The notes: generated by a model not told the origin, from the letters alone. A DNA stretch of 64,000 bases from Skermanella stibiiresistens SB22 (GCF_000576635.1 NZ_AVFL01000013.1:124001-188000); one strand, 5' to 3'; numbered from the stretch's first letter, positions 8,383 to 19,201 are shown. Numbers and translations: made by a program.

Positions 8383-11300
8383 ATGGGTGTGATGGGTCTT
8401 GGTCGGCGGGACAAGCGTGGCGGCCTGACTGGCATGCGCGATCATCTGCACATGTCCACTTCCGTCATCGCGCTGGAACCGCGTTTCATGTTCGACGCGG
8501 CGGGAGTCGCGACGGTTGTCGATGTGGTGGTGCACGACCCGACTGCCGTCGTTCAATTGGACACCGCCGATCACGCTATTGACCAGAAGCTTCTAGACGC
8601 CGCGGCACAAGCAACCAAGTCGGATGTGCCAGCCACATCGACAATCCAGCCTACGGCCTCGGATAAAATCGCTGCGGGAACTGAGTTGGGGGCGCCGGAA
8701 GCCGCATCGACGCGCGTCGAAATCACCTTCATCGACACGAGCGTGACCGATTGGAAGGTCCTGCGCGACAATTTGCGAAGCGACATGGAAGTCGTGCAAA
8801 TCGATTCCACCAAAGACGGCGTCACGCAGATGGCCGACTACCTTCAGGGTCGTGCTGGCGTCGATGCCATCCACATCATCAGTCATGGTCAGGAAGCAAG
8901 GCTGCTGTTTGGCACCACCTCGTTGGAACGGGACTCGATAACTGGCAAATACGCTAACGCGCTCTCTACCATTGGCTCGGCGCTCTCCAGCGACGGCGAC
9001 ATTCTCCTCTACGGCTGCGACATCGGCCGCGATGCCGCTGGCACGGAGTTCCTGAAAGCTCTTGCCCAGGCGACAGGAGCGGATGTTGCCGCATCCATCG
9101 ACGATACCGGTGCCGCCACGGAGGGGGGAAACTGGGAGCTTGAGCGTGCCAATGGAATTATCGAAACACAAGTTGCCATCACCGATCTGGGGATATCGGC
9201 CTATACCGGAAAGATGGCGACGTTGGTGGCAGGTGACATCGCCATACTTCAAGTTTCAACCACAAACAATTTTTTCGTGTTCGCTCCCCTTGTCGGTATT
9301 GATGCCAATACATCGGTTATTTTTACAGATCGCGCCTGGAATGGGTCGGCATTTACCAGTCCAACCAGTTTCGCTGCTACTTCAAGCGCCGAGTTCGACA
9401 TGACTTGGACTCCAACAGCCAATGTCACCGCTGGGACCATTTTTAAAGTCATGATTGGACCCGTAGGCCAAAACAATGTTGCGCCATCGATCACGTTGAC
9501 CAGATTAACGGACTCGACAGATCTTAGTAGCCAAGTGACTTCTCAAGGTGTAAGTAATGCAACTGGTGCTCTAAACGTTTTTAGATCGCCGACTTCTGAC
9601 GGATCGAACACTCATGGTGACAATTTATTCATTCTCACAGGAAGTCTTGCTAGTCCGACCTTCCTCTTTGGTATGCATTTTTCTGAACAGAGTTCGGCGA
9701 ACATATCGTCCAGTGGAGCCGACACCGGATGGTTCACTAATTCAGCATCATCGACACTCTCGAATGCGTCCAAGCTGCCGAGCCAGCTAACCGGTAATAC
9801 TGATGCTTTATCCTTTAATTATCAGAGTAACGCGGTTACTAGATCAAAGGATAATTTTGCTTATACAGGAACAATGACGGCTACCGATCGCAGCGGTTGG
9901 CTTAGCCGCTTTGTTTCCATATCGAATTACACGCAGCAAGACACCACAGATCCATCCCTCGCGTCATTCGCCAGCAGCATGCTGGCCTTCACTGGCGGCG
10001 CCCCCACCGTCACCCTTTCCGTCGACAACGCAAGCATCGCCGAGGCCGCCGGCACCTCCACTGTCACCGCGACGCTCAGCGCGGTGGCCGCATCCGATAC
10101 CACGGTGACGCTGACCGCGACCGGCACCGGGACCGGCGGCGGCACCGACTACACCCTATCCTCCACCACCATCACCATCACCGCCGGCAACACCACCGGA
10201 ACCGCCACCGTCACGGCGGCCCAGGACACGCTGGACGAGACGAACGAAACCGTCATCCTCGACATCACCAATGTCACCGGCGGCGGCGGCGCCACCGAAA
10301 GCGGCACCCAGCAGTCCACGGTGACGATCACCGACGACGACGCGGCCCCGGCCGTCTCGATCGCCAACTCCAGCCTGACCGAAGGCAACAGCGGCACCAG
10401 CAACATGACCTTCACGGTCACGCTGAGCGCCGCGTCGGGCCAAGCGGTGTCGGTCAATTACGCCACGTCCGACAATAGCAGCGCCTCCGCCGGCGTCGAT
10501 TATGTCGCCACCAGCGGCACCGTGACCTTCACCGCCGGCGAGACGAGCAAGACCTTCACCGTGACCATCGCGGGCGACGCGACGGTCGAATCGGACGAGA
10601 CCTTCACCGTCACCCTATCCAGCCCGTCGAACGCCACGCTGGGCACGTCCACCGCCGCCGGCACGATCACCAACGACGATGCCGCCGGCCCGACCATCAC
10701 CAGCGCGACGTACAACGCCACCACCGGTGAGCTGGTGGTGACCGCCACCGGCCTGACCAACGGCAACGCCGTCGACGAGACCAAGCTGACGCTGACCGGC
10801 GAGGGCGGCTCGACCTATACCCTGACCGAAACCGGCGCGATCACCGCCAGCAGCGCCACCGGCTTCACCATCACCCTGAACGGCACCGACAAGGCGGCGG
10901 TCAACCAGATCCTGAACAAGGCCGGCACCAGCTCGACCAGCGCCACCACCTACAATCTGGCGGGTGCCGCGGACTGGTACGGCCTTAACAACGCCGACAC
11001 CACCGGCAACGCCGTGACCGTCAGCAATGTGCCGGTACCGGAGATCACGTCGGCCACCTACGACGCCTCCACCGGCGTACTGGCCGTTACCGGCACCGGG
11101 TTCCTCAAGCTGTCCGGCGCCACCAACGATATCGACATTTCCAAGCTGACGCTGACCGGCCAGGGCGGCGGCACCTATACGCTGACCTCGTCCAGCGTCG
11201 AGATCGGCAGCGGCACATCCTTCTCGGTGACGTTGAGCGCGGCGGACAAGCGGGCCGTCAACGCGCTGCTGAACAAGACCGGCACATCGGCGGTCGGCGG

Positions 11301-14300
11301 CACCACCTACAACCTCGCGGCGGCGGAGAACTGGGCGGCGGGCGCCGCTTCAGGTGTCACCGACGTCGATGCCACCGGCAACGGCGTGACCGTCAGCAAC
11401 GTGTCGGCCCCGACCATCACGTCGGCCACCTACAATGCCACGACCGGCGTGCTGGCGGTGACCGGCACCGGGCTGGTGGCGGCGTCGGGTGCCACCAACG
11501 ATATCACGGCCAACACCCTGACGCTGACCGGCGAGGGCGGGGCGACCCATACCCTGACCACGACGGCGAATGTCGAGATCACGGACGCCACGTCCTTCTC
11601 GATCACACTGGACGCGACCGACAAGGCGGCGGTCAACCAGATCCTCAACAAGGCGGGCACCACCTCCACCGGCGGCACGACGTTCAACCTCGCGGCGGCG
11701 GACGACTGGAACACGGTGATCACCAACGCCAGCATCGCCGACGCGACCAGCGCGGTGACCGTCAGCAACGTGCCGGTGCCTGCGATCACCTCGGCCACCT
11801 ACAACGCCTCGACCGGCACCCTGACGGTGACCGGCACGGGCTTCACCAAGCTCAGCGGCGCCACCAACGACATCGACGTCAGCAAGCTCAGCCTGACCGG
11901 CGAGGGCAACAACAGCTACACGCTGACCACGTCGAGCGTGGAGATCGCCAGCGGCACATCGTTCTCGGTGACGCTGAGCGCCGCCGACAAGCTGGCGGTC
12001 AACGGCCTGCTCAACTACAACGGCACCGTCTCGGTCACCACCACCCCCTACAACCTCGCCGCGGCGGAGGACTGGGCGGCGGGCGCCGACGCGGCGGTCA
12101 CCGTGGCCGATCTCACCGGCAACGGCGTGACGGTCAGCGGCGTCGCGGACCCGGCCATCACCTCGGCCGCCTATGACGTCTCGACCGGCGTGCTGACGCT
12201 GACCGGCACCGGCTTCGTGGCCTGGCCGGGCGCCACCAACGACGTCACGGTGTCCAAGCTGATCCTGCGGGGCGAGGGCGCGGTCACCCGCACTCTGACC
12301 TCGTCGAACGTCGAGGTGAACAGCGCCACCAGCATCTCGGTGACTCTCAACGCCGCCGACCAGGCGGCGGTGGCGCTGTTGCTCAACAAGAACGGCACCA
12401 GCTCGACCGGCAACACGACCTACAACCTCGCCGCAGGGTCTGAATGGAATACGGTGATCAACGACAGCGCCAGTGACAGCACCACCCCCGTGACGGTCAG
12501 CAACGTGCCGGTTCCGGCGATCACGTCCGCGACCTACGATGCCACCTCCGGCGTGCTGGTGGTGACCGGCACCGGCTTCACGAAGCGGAGCGGCGCCACC
12601 AACGACATCGACGTTTCCAAGCTGGCGCTGAGCGGCGAGGGCGGCGACAGCCGGACCCTGACCACGTCGAGCGTCGAGGTGACCAGCGCCACCAGCTTCA
12701 CGGTGACGCTGAACGCCGCCGACCTGGCTGCGGTGGCGCTGTTCCTGAACAAGGCCGGCACCAGCTCGACCGGCGGCGCCACCTACAACCTCGCGGCGGC
12801 GGAGGATTGGGCGGCCGGCGCCGACGCGGCGGTCACCATCGCCGATCTCACCGGCAACGGCGTGACCGTCAGCAACGTGGCGGTTCCGGCGATCACGTCG
12901 GCCACCTATGACGTCTCGACCGGCATCCTGACGGTAACCGGCACCGGCTTCCTGAAGCTGAACGGCGCCACCAACGACATCGACGTCACCAAGCTCACGC
13001 TGAAAGGCGAAGACAATGCGACCCGCACGCTGACCTCGACCAATGTCGAGATCACCAGCGGCACCAGCTTCGCGGTCACGCTGAACGCCAACGATCAGGC
13101 GGCCGTCGCCTTGTTCCTCAACAAGGCCGGCACCAGCTCGACCAGCGCCACCACCTATAATCTGGCGGCGGCGGAGGATTGGACGGCGGGCGCGGATGCG
13201 TCGGTCACCGACGTCGACGCGACCAGCCCGGTGACCGTCAGCAACGTGGCCGTTCCCACGATCACGTCCGCCACCTACAACGTGACATCCGGCGTTCTGG
13301 TGGTGACCGGAACCGGCTTCCTGTCGAAGTCGGGCGCCACCAACGATATCGACATCACCAAGCTGAGCATCCTGGGCGACGTCGGCAGCTATACGCTTAC
13401 GACCGCCAGCACCCCGGACGTGGAGATCACCAGCGCCACCAGCTTCACGGTCACGCTGGGTGCGGCCGACAAGACGGCGGTGGCGTTGCGGCTGACCAAG
13501 GACGGCCTCGTCTCCACCGGCAGCGTCACCTACAACCTTGCGGCGGCGGAGGACTGGGCGCGCGGGGCCGACGGGACGGTTACCATCGCCGACTTGACCA
13601 GCAACGCCATCACGGCGTCGGGCAACAACACCACGCCGACGATCGATCTCAACGGCGGAACCGCCGGCACGGGCAACACCGTCACGCTGGCCGGCGCCGC
13701 CAGCGGCCTTGCCGTCACGGGCGCGGCCACGGTTGCCGATACCGAAATCGGGGCTGGGGCATGGACCGGCGGCGGCCTGACGGTCCAGCGGGTCACGTCG
13801 GGCGGTGTCGCGGACGGCAGCGTCAACGACGTGTTCAGCTTCCTCAGCGGCGTCACCGCCACCGGTTCCATCGCCAAGTCGTCGAACTCCAACGGCACCT
13901 TGTCCGAGAGCAGCACGCAGTTCGCGACCTGGAGCTATACCAGCGCCACCGGCCTGCTCTCGATCACGTTCGATGGCAACGCCACCACCGCGCGGGTGCA
14001 GACGCTGGTCCGCAATATCGCCTATGCCAACGCCACCCCTTATGGCGATACCACGATCCGCTTCTCTTTGAGCGACGGCACTACCAGCGGGACCGCCGAC
14101 GTGGCGGTGTCCAGTTCTACCATCTATGTCGACCAGACCACCGACGATAGCGACGGCGACGCCGCCGACGGCTTCTCGCTGCGCGAGGCGCTGGCGCGAA
14201 GCGTGGCGCAGGCGACCGTGGACACCATCAAGCTGGACAGCCTCACGTCAGGCACCACCGTAACCCTGACCGGCAGCGCCGCGACGCTGGGGGCGGGCGA

Positions 14301-15960
14301 CAAGATCCAGCTGTCGACGAGCGCCGCGACGGTGACGATCGCGGGCAGCGGCGGCGGCGGGCTGGCGCTGGCCGGCACCGGCACGCTGGATATCAGCCCC
14401 GTCAGCGCGTCGCTCATCATCTCCGCCAACATCTCGGGCGCCAGCGGCAACATCATCAAAATGAGTGGCGGTGCGCTCACGTTCTCGGGCACCAACACCT
14501 ACGGCGGTTACACCGAGCTGAGAAACGGCGCGATCACCTTTACCGGCGGAGCGGCCATCCCCGACACCAGCGCCTTGACCATCAACGACAACGGCGGCAA
14601 CGGCGTCATCACCCTGTCCAACAGCGACGAGACCGTCGGTTCGCTGACCGGCACCGGCGGCGTCGCCACCAACGGCTACACGTTGACGGCCGGCGGCGAC
14701 AACACCAGCACGACATTCTCAGGCGTGATCTCCGGCGCGGGCGGGCTGACCAAGACCGGCACCGGCGTGTTGACGCTGACGGGGGTCAACACCTATACCG
14801 GCACCACCACCGTCTCGGCCGGCGGAGGCACCGGCGGGCTGACGCTGAACAACTCCAGCGGCACGGCGCTGGCCGATACCAGCGCGGTCTCGCTCGCCGG
14901 CATCCTGACGCTGTCGTCAGCGGCCGAGACGATCGGCGCGCTGTCCGGCGCCGGCACGGTGGCACTGGGGGCCAATGCGCTGACGGTCAGCCAGTCCGGC
15001 GACACCACCTTCTCCGGCACGATCGGCGGCACCGGCAGCCTGACCAAGAGCGGCACGGCGACGCTCACCCTCAGCGGCGGCAATTCCTACAGCGGGACGA
15101 CGACCGTCAGCGCCGGCACCCTGGTCGCGGCGCACGCCAACGCGCTGGGCACGACCGCCGGTGGGACCTCGGTCTCCAGCGGCGCGGCGCTCGGGCTGCA
15201 AGGCGGCATCACGATCGCTGAAGCCATCACCGGTCTGGCCGGCACCGGCGTTTCCAGCGGCGGCGCGCTGGTCAACGTCGGCGGCGACAACACGCTGAGC
15301 GGCACCGTCACGCTGACCGGGGCCGCGACGGTCACCACGGCGACAGGCACCACCTTGACGATCGGCGGCGCCCTGTCGGGCGGGGCGTTCGCGCTGGCCA
15401 AGGCTGGCGCCGGCACGCTGGCTCTGACCAACACCGGCAACGAGGCCGGCCTGACCGCCGGCGCCTCGGTGACCGCAGGCACGCTGGCGGTCACCGAGGA
15501 CGACGCGCTGGTCGGCGGCACGGTGACGCTGAACGGCGGCAAGTTGCAGGTCAAGGGTGCAAGCACCTACGACAACGCCATCGATCTGGCCGGAGCGGGC
15601 GAGATCGAAGCCATTCCAGGCGCTGGCGGTGCGCAGGCGACGTTGAGCGGCGTCATCAGCGGGTCGGGCACTCTCACCAAGAGCGGTGGGACCACCGTCA
15701 TTCTCAGCGGAAACAACACCTACACCGGCGCCACCACGATCACCACGGGCGGCGTGGAGGTCCACCACGCCAACGGACTGGGCTCGACCACCAGCGGCAC
15801 GACCGTCAGCAGCGGGGCAAGCGTGGCGATCGTCGGCGTCTCCGTCGCCGAGGCCCTGACCATCACCGGCACCGGATTCGGCAGCTTGGGCGCCATTTTC
15901 AGCACCGGCACGTCCGCCGTCACCGGCGCGGTCACCCTGTCCGGAAACGCGGTCTTATGA
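8383..15960 (+). CDS. giant DUF4347 adhesin, N-terminal fragment (gene broken by insertion)
   Basis: First part (2525 residues) of a huge repeat-rich surface protein. ATG 8383 follows GGAGG (8373-8377) by 5 bases; the frame also opens at 8362. Order by residue: [12 protein letters not shown], the LEPR-type N-terminal motif (about 30-42); a DUF4347 domain (about 105-275) with IHIISHGQ and ILLYGCDIG; a lamin-tail-like beta domain (about 280-530); two Calx-beta domains ending in TDDDA/TNDDA (about 545-765); eight ~122-residue repeats starting (A/V)P-x-ITSATY; a cadherin-like segment with the CSLREA-type motif [10 protein letters not shown] (near 1930); and four to five autotransporter-associated beta-strand repeats (LTKxGxGxLTLxG). 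There is no classical signal peptide. After codon 2522 the frame runs into inserted DNA and stops four codons later, so it lacks the C-terminal export region. It continues at 22418. Confidence 0.92.
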   Translation: MGVMGLGRRDKRGGLTGMRDHLHMSTSVIALEPRFMFDAAGVATVVDVVVHDPTAVVQLDTADHAIDQKLLDAAAQATKSDVPATSTIQPTASDKIAAGTELGAPEAASTRVEITFIDTSVTDWKVLRDNLRSDMEVVQIDSTKDGVTQMADYLQGRAGVDAIHIISHGQEARLLFGTTSLERDSITGKYANALSTIGSALSSDGDILLYGCDIGRDAAGTEFLKALAQATGADVAASIDDTGAATEGGNWELERANGIIETQVAITDLGISAYTGKMATLVAGDIAILQVSTTNNFFVFAPLVGIDANTSVIFTDRAWNGSAFTSPTSFAATSSAEFDMTWTPTANVTAGTIFKVMIGPVGQNNVAPSITLTRLTDSTDLSSQVTSQGVSNATGALNVFRSPTSDGSNTHGDNLFILTGSLASPTFLFGMHFSEQSSANISSSGADTGWFTNSASSTLSNASKLPSQLTGNTDALSFNYQSNAVTRSKDNFAYTGTMTATDRSGWLSRFVSISNYTQQDTTDPSLASFASSMLAFTGGAPTVTLSVDNASIAEAAGTSTVTATLSAVAASDTTVTLTATGTGTGGGTDYTLSSTTITITAGNTTGTATVTAAQDTLDETNETVILDITNVTGGGGATESGTQQSTVTITDDDAAPAVSIANSSLTEGNSGTSNMTFTVTLSAASGQAVSVNYATSDNSSASAGVDYVATSGTVTFTAGETSKTFTVTIAGDATVESDETFTVTLSSPSNATLGTSTAAGTITNDDAAGPTITSATYNATTGELVVTATGLTNGNAVDETKLTLTGEGGSTYTLTETGAITASSATGFTITLNGTDKAAVNQILNKAGTSSTSATTYNLAGAADWYGLNNADTTGNAVTVSNVPVPEITSATYDASTGVLAVTGTGFLKLSGATNDIDISKLTLTGQGGGTYTLTSSSVEIGSGTSFSVTLSAADKRAVNALLNKTGTSAVGGTTYNLAAAENWAAGAASGVTDVDATGNGVTVSNVSAPTITSATYNATTGVLAVTGTGLVAASGATNDITANTLTLTGEGGATHTLTTTANVEITDATSFSITLDATDKAAVNQILNKAGTTSTGGTTFNLAAADDWNTVITNASIADATSAVTVSNVPVPAITSATYNASTGTLTVTGTGFTKLSGATNDIDVSKLSLTGEGNNSYTLTTSSVEIASGTSFSVTLSAADKLAVNGLLNYNGTVSVTTTPYNLAAAEDWAAGADAAVTVADLTGNGVTVSGVADPAITSAAYDVSTGVLTLTGTGFVAWPGATNDVTVSKLILRGEGAVTRTLTSSNVEVNSATSISVTLNAADQAAVALLLNKNGTSSTGNTTYNLAAGSEWNTVINDSASDSTTPVTVSNVPVPAITSATYDATSGVLVVTGTGFTKRSGATNDIDVSKLALSGEGGDSRTLTTSSVEVTSATSFTVTLNAADLAAVALFLNKAGTSSTGGATYNLAAAEDWAAGADAAVTIADLTGNGVTVSNVAVPAITSATYDVSTGILTVTGTGFLKLNGATNDIDVTKLTLKGEDNATRTLTSTNVEITSGTSFAVTLNANDQAAVALFLNKAGTSSTSATTYNLAAAEDWTAGADASVTDVDATSPVTVSNVAVPTITSATYNVTSGVLVVTGTGFLSKSGATNDIDITKLSILGDVGSYTLTTASTPDVEITSATSFTVTLGAADKTAVALRLTKDGLVSTGSVTYNLAAAEDWARGADGTVTIADLTSNAITASGNNTTPTIDLNGGTAGTGNTVTLAGAASGLAVTGAATVADTEIGAGAWTGGGLTVQRVTSGGVADGSVNDVFSFLSGVTATGSIAKSSNSNGTLSESSTQFATWSYTSATGLLSITFDGNATTARVQTLVRNIAYANATPYGDTTIRFSLSDGTTSGTADVAVSSSTIYVDQTTDDSDGDAADGFSLREALARSVAQATVDTIKLDSLTSGTTVTLTGSAATLGAGDKIQLSTSAATVTIAGSGGGGLALAGTGTLDISPVSASLIISANISGASGNIIKMSGGALTFSGTNTYGGYTELRNGAITFTGGAAIPDTSALTINDNGGNGVITLSNSDETVGSLTGTGGVATNGYTLTAGGDNTSTTFSGVISGAGGLTKTGTGVLTLTGVNTYTGTTTVSAGGGTGGLTLNNSSGTALADTSAVSLAGILTLSSAAETIGALSGAGTVALGANALTVSQSGDTTFSGTIGGTGSLTKSGTATLTLSGGNSYSGTTTVSAGTLVAAHANALGTTAGGTSVSSGAALGLQGGITIAEAITGLAGTGVSSGGALVNVGGDNTLSGTVTLTGAATVTTATGTTLTIGGALSGGAFALAKAGAGTLALTNTGNEAGLTAGASVTAGTLAVTEDDALVGGTVTLNGGKLQVKGASTYDNAIDLAGAGEIEAIPGAGGAQATLSGVISGSGTLTKSGGTTVILSGNNTYTGATTITTGGVEVHHANGLGSTTSGTTVSSGASVAIVGVSVAEALTITGTGFGSLGAIFSTGTSAVTGAVTLSGNAVL
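10690..13617 (+). repeat. eight tandem ~366-bp coding repeats
   Basis: Units start at about 10690, 11040, 11409, 11779, 12150, 12510, 12888 and 13257. Each encodes ITSATYxxxxGxLxVTGTGF, then a KLTLxGEGG strand, ...[28 protein letters not shown] and VTVSNV. Units differ throughout, so this is an old array under coding constraint rather than a fresh expansion. Confidence 0.85.
15942..15950 (+). repeat. left copy of the direct repeat flanking the insertion
   Basis: CGGAAACGC, repeated at 22409-22417. An 8-bp target duplication (GGAAACGC, 15943-15950) is the length I recall for IS1595-family elements; the extra matching C may be chance. Confidence 0.85.
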
Positions 15961-15982
15961 CGCAAACACCACCACACCAAAT
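15951..15982 (+). repeat. left terminal inverted repeat
   Basis: Begins GGTCTTATGACGCAAACACC. Against the reverse complement of 22376-22407, 22 of 32 positions match, with the best stretch CAAAC(A/G)CCACCAC(A/G)CC. Confidence 0.7.
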
Positions 15983-16601
15983 AGGGTCTAACGGGATGAC
16001 TGATGGGGATGGTTCGCCCGTGGGGCTGGCGGGGTCGGGTTATCTTGGCGAGGACCCGAGAACGAGGGAAGTCTGTCGCGGGTCCGATCCCGACAGATGG
16101 CGGCGGCTACGGGGTGGTCTGTCGGGCCGTGGTTGGTTGGGCGCCGACGGGGTCCTGTCCACGTCAGACGCTCCAAAGGCCAGGAAAGCCTTGATCAACC
16201 CCACCGTCCGTGGGCTTCCAGGGTCGGGCAGTCTCAGTTCTGATCGGGTCCATACGGGGCGGCATCGGCGAGCATCTGATGACCCACGTTGAGCATGTGG
16301 TCACGGGCGACGCTGGCTTTCGGCTCCGGGGTGCCCCGCGAACTCCAATCGTGCTCGATTTTCCAACGAGATCGGTTCATCTCTTTTGGCGCATAGGCAA
16401 AGCCTGTACAGACGATCTGTGCGCGTTTCAGGCTTCACGATCATGACGGTATCCCGTGCGACACAGCGAAGTGGCTGAGGTCCAGATTGCTCCCCCTCAC
16501 CGCTGTAGTTATGAAAAATGTCTCCCTATTCAAAATACCTCCAAGATTTTGGCGGGCGTGACTTAGCCGAAACTTTTCCGCACCGTGCTCGTTGATGGGT
16601 C
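15983..16601. other. left end of the transposon, no gene recognised
   Basis: About 620 bases with several short overlapping open frames (for example 15957-16292 and 16003-16194) that lack ribosome-binding sites and do not read as natural proteins. It may be remnants of decayed passenger genes. Confidence 0.4.
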
Positions 16602-16877
16602 ATGATAGACGATCGAGGCACTCTGCGCGCCCGTTTGGACAAGCTGGCGGCGCTGGTGGACCTGGCGCGGCTGAGCCGGTCGGAGGAGGATCGCGCCCGA
16701 GTGGAGCGCTCTATCCATCTTGTTAGCTGGGCATTCCAGGCTGTGGCCCGCGCCCGGCGATTGGACGGCGATAAGACGCGCCAATGCGAGGCGGCAGAGA
16801 TCGAGGCGACGTGCCGGCGGATCGTCGCCGAAGCCCGAGCAGCGGGGCTGCGCATCAGCGACAACGACAGATGGTGA
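16602..16877 (+). CDS. small hypothetical protein (passenger)
   Basis: 91 residues, charged and helical: ARLDKLAALVDLARLSRSEEDRARVERSIHLV..., then CEAAEIEATCRRIVAEARAAGLRISDNDRW. It reads as a natural helical protein with strand-consistent codon use, but no family is recognised and the ribosome-binding site is weak. A 10-bp inverted repeat lies 27 bases after the stop codon. Confidence 0.45.
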   Translation: MIDDRGTLRARLDKLAALVDLARLSRSEEDRARVERSIHLVSWAFQAVARARRLDGDKTRQCEAAEIEATCRRIVAEARAAGLRISDNDRW

Positions 16878-16903
16878 CAACCGTCTTGCTTGCCATTCCA
16901 GAA

Positions 16904-16931
16904 GATAACGCTCGTTGAGTTGAGCGTTATC
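16904..16931. terminator. perfect 10-bp inverted repeat
   Basis: GATAACGCTC (16904-16913) and GAGCGTTATC (16922-16931) with an 8-base loop. It lies between the 91-residue ORF and the next small ORF. There is no T-run after it, so it may be a terminator stem or an operator. Confidence 0.4.
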
Positions 16932-16978
16932 GCCTAGAATCAGCCTATGTAGTCAACGAGATCGTTGCATGGAGATCG

Positions 16979-17452
16979 CTATGGTTGAGCCGAGGAATTT
17001 CCTTTCGGAAGAGACGATGCGGAAGCTTGAGGAGAACCCCCTTGTGCAGCATTATGATTTTGATGAGTGGCTACGTCTCTTGCGGCAGAAAGGATGTACT
17101 CAACAAATTGCTCAGCTTCGCGACGGACTTCTCCTGCACCATGAGAACTGCGAAGGAGTTCGGATATCAAAGATTTAGCGTCTCTCGGATCGACTCCGGC
17201 TGTGGCTGGGAGTAGAGCGACGACTGCGGCTAAACCCAAAACTCGTCCAGAAGTTTTTGTGTCTTCTTTGCTGAGTTCCTGAAGGGCGTCTTTGATCTCT
17301 CGATCTGTAAATTCGTAAGGCATTCTGTGCTCCATTAGCACTAAGTACAGAAGCCGGTTGACCGCAGCGGATAATCCGGGCATGATTCCGGACGCAGCAA
17401 TCCACTGTCCCGCACCGGTTCCAAGGGATTGCGGGTTAAGGTTCAAGGCCAC
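16979..17452 (-). CDS. hypothetical protein (passenger, uncertain)
   Basis: 157 residues from GTG 17452 (GGAG six bases upstream), or 114 residues from ATG 17323, which also has GGAG. The centre (YEFTDREIKDALQELSKEDTK, then VLGLAAVVALLPATAGVDP) reads like a real protein with one hydrophobic stretch. The last 35 residues are low-complexity and antisense to the ORF at 16981. No family recognised. Confidence 0.38.
   Translation of the reverse strand: MALNLNPQSLGTGAGQWIAASGIMPGLSAAVNRLLYLVLMEHRMPYEFTDREIKDALQELSKEDTKTSGRVLGLAAVVALLPATAGVDPRDAKSLISELLRSSHGAGEVRREAEQFVEYILSAARDVATHQNHNAAQGGSPQASASSLPKGNSSAQP
16981..17178 (+). CDS. small hypothetical protein (passenger, uncertain)
   Basis: 65 residues from ATG 16981, which has GGAG seven bases upstream. 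The N-terminal part (FLSEETMRKLEENPLVQHY DFDEWLRLLRQKG) reads as a natural acidic helix; the last 20 residues do not. It overlaps the minus-strand ORF 16979-17452 completely, and only one of the two is likely to be real. Confidence 0.35.
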   Translation: MVEPRNFLSEETMRKLEENPLVQHYDFDEWLRLLRQKGCTQQIAQLRDGLLLHHENCEGVRISKI

Positions 17453-17480
17453 GGTTCGCTCCCGTGGCCTTTTCCTTTGT
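17446..17480 (+). terminator. strong intrinsic-terminator-like hairpin
   Basis: AAGGCCACGG (17446-17455) pairs perfectly with CCGTGGCCTT (17463-17472), with a 7-base loop followed by TTCCTTTG. On the plus strand this has the form of a Rho-independent terminator. On the minus strand the same stem would enclose the GTG 17452 start codon of the 157-residue ORF. Confidence 0.6.
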
Positions 17481-17641
17481 CATCTTCTGGATGACAGAAT
17501 CACCGAAACAAATCAATAGTCCGGGTTTCCGGTCTGTTCTCAATGGTGTTTAAGCACCTTCTCCGTCAAACGAAGAGGCATCCAAGTGCCGAAGCGGTGA
17601 AGACTCGTCGCACATCATCCGAATTTCGACGGCGACTCGAC

Positions 17642-17815
17642 TTACTCCGCGGCGGCGCTGGATGTGACATGTTCACCCGCCTTCTCGATCTCCCGCGCCA
17701 GCAACGCCAACTGAGCACGCAAGATGGCGAGCCTACGGGCCTGTTGTTCGGATCGCAGTCCAATAGCAGCGTCATCGATTGCTCTTATGGCGTCTCTGAA
17801 CTTGGGTTGAGTCAT
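17642..17815 (-). CDS. very small hypothetical protein (passenger)
   Basis: 57 residues: MTQPKFRDAIRAIDDAAIGL, then RSEQQARRLAILRAQLALLAREIEKAGEHV. It predicts two helices, the second amphipathic. ATG 17815 is preceded by AAGGA at 8 bases, better than any competing frame here. No family recognised. It lies 97 bases downstream of the stop of the 317-residue gene on the same strand, so it could be read from the same transcript. Confidence 0.5.
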   Translation of the reverse strand: MTQPKFRDAIRAIDDAAIGLRSEQQARRLAILRAQLALLAREIEKAGEHVTSSAAAE

Positions 17816-17912
17816 GACTCTATCCTTATTAGCTTAACATATCACAATATGGATAGGCTGGATGGGTTAACAATGCGTCAAAGTGAGGACTTCTGGTGCA
17901 TGGAAGTCCGAA

Positions 17913-18866
17913 TCACGGATGCAGTAGCTTCAAGACATGAATGCATACAGGTTTAGATTGCCCGTTCGAGTCCTGTTTAAATTCTAGAATGGCTTCGACT
18001 TGAGCTGCATCTGTCGCGGCAAGGACATCACGATCAACTGTAGGATAGAGCCGAACAGTAAGTCTTTTTGTGCTCATACCATGATGCGAGAGTTTTCCCG
18101 CCCAGCCGCGATCAACCTTGTCGCGATCAGTCGCTCTTATTTCCAGAGTAGCTTCGGGGAAGTGTTGAACATCAGAATCATCATCAAATTCAGCCAAAGC
18201 TATTTCGTCAGGAAAAGATCTTGTAACATCTCTCCCAATTTCAGGGAGACCTGTAGGCATTATCCTACCGCTCAGTCCGCGTTTTGCTGGCCGAAAAATG
18301 TCTATAGCCGCCTTAGCGACACTCCCCTTGGACTTCTTCCCAACTGCCTGCTCCACAGCTTCTTCGATCCGCTTAGGGGAAACAGATAGGTTTTGAGCGG
18401 CAATATTAATATAATTGTTATAATTTCCTTCTATAGCGGGAGGAACACCGTTGAATGGCGTAGAAGTCAACTTGCTGCCATCTTCGGATTTTCCACGACG
18501 GGAAAATAATAAGCGAGAGCCATAAAACAGAACAATAAGAAATAGCACCGTTACGATCGTATCGTAACGTTCATCAATGCTAAATCCTGTAATCCTCTCG
18601 ATCACTTCTGGAACCTCTTTATCAAGCTCCTTCTGAAACACAGCAAATATAGCAACAAAAAATGCTTCTGACAAGGACCCTTTTTGGATTTTTTCAATAG
18701 TGATGTCTATTTTTTCAATTTTGAGTCCGTCTATGGATCGCTCTAGTATGCTGGCAACTATTGGCAACATGCGCTCATGTGCCACCAATGTTGCAGCTAT
18801 ATCTGAAAGCGTTATGCCATCATTATCTGGATACTCAATTATATGCCGAAAAACAGATTCACTCAT
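17913..18866 (-). CDS. 317-residue one-TM hypothetical protein, coupled to the DUF6471-like gene
   Basis: No family recognised. The N-terminal 100 residues are helical and acidic; a single hydrophobic segment at about residues 104-120 (TIVTVLFLIVLFYGSRLLF) is followed by basic RRGK; a soluble C-terminal domain of about 190 residues ends in beta-rich sequence (TVRLYPTVDRDVL...AILEF). This suggests a membrane-anchored protein with domains on both sides. Its ATG lies inside the last codons of the DUF6471-like gene (overlap ATGAGTGA, 18859-18866), so translation is probably coupled. It is AT-rich relative to the host genes. Its role in the transposon, whether regulation, entry exclusion or an unrelated cargo function, is unknown. 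Confidence 0.75.
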   Translation of the reverse strand: MSESVFRHIIEYPDNDGITLSDIAATLVAHERMLPIVASILERSIDGLKIEKIDITIEKIQKGSLSEAFFVAIFAVFQKELDKEVPEVIERITGFSIDERYDTIVTVLFLIVLFYGSRLLFSRRGKSEDGSKLTSTPFNGVPPAIEGNYNNYINIAAQNLSVSPKRIEEAVEQAVGKKSKGSVAKAAIDIFRPAKRGLSGRIMPTGLPEIGRDVTRSFPDEIALAEFDDDSDVQHFPEATLEIRATDRDKVDRGWAGKLSHHGMSTKRLTVRLYPTVDRDVLAATDAAQVEAILEFKQDSNGQSKPVCIHVLKLLHP

Positions 18867-19101
18867 CGCGCAACCTCAGATTTGAGACTCCGATAGCGTC
18901 TAGGCATTGTAAAAAGAATACGGCTGTAAACCGGCCACGACTGATCTTGTTTGCGATTGCGGCTGGCGTCTCGTTGACGCCTACCTCTTGGAGCTTCTGG
19001 GCTAGTTGCTCGTAGGTGATGTTCCGACGCTTCAACTCACCCTTGAGCATGCCTTTTACCCAATTCGCCCACTCGTTCTCGGTTTTCATGAAGCCTCTCA
19101 T
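18859..19101 (-). CDS. DUF6471-like small DNA-binding-type protein
   Basis: About 80 residues. ATG 19101 (MRGFMKTE) or ATG 19089 (MKTENEW) are the plausible starts; the longer open frame to 19299 would overlap the transposase gene. The core WANWVKGMLKGELKRRNITY, then EQLAQKLQEVGVNETPAAIANKISRGRFTAVFFLQCLDAIGV, has the form of a lambda-repressor-like helix-turn-helix, and I recognise it as DUF6471. I recall such proteins next to IS1595 transposases. It is divergent from the transposase, and the gap contains three copies of a 11-bp motif, so autoregulation and repression of transposition are a reasonable inference. Confidence 0.78.
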   Translation of the reverse strand: MRGFMKTENEWANWVKGMLKGELKRRNITYEQLAQKLQEVGVNETPAAIANKISRGRFTAVFFLQCLDAIGVSNLRLRDE

Positions 19102-19118
19102 TTTCGATACAGGAATAT

Positions 19119-19191
19119 CATATCCGATACATTCATGTTGACAAGAGGCAACTCTGATCATATCATATCTGGTAACAACATACCGGATATG
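19119..19191. promoter_or_regulatory. three-copy operator motif between DUF6471-like and transposase genes
   Basis: CATATCCGATA at 19119-19129, CATATCTGGTA at 19164-19174, and the inverse TACCGGATATG at 19181-19191. The last two form an inverted pair with a 6-base spacer, ending 10 bases before the transposase start codon. The arrangement fits a dimeric repressor controlling both divergent genes. Confidence 0.6.
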
Positions 19192-19201
19192 GTGACATTC
19201 C

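Noticed and set aside
17543-17956. 137-residue plus-strand ORF in the transposon
   Set aside because: It lacks a ribosome-binding site and is antisense to a better-supported 57-residue ORF and to the end of the 317-residue gene.
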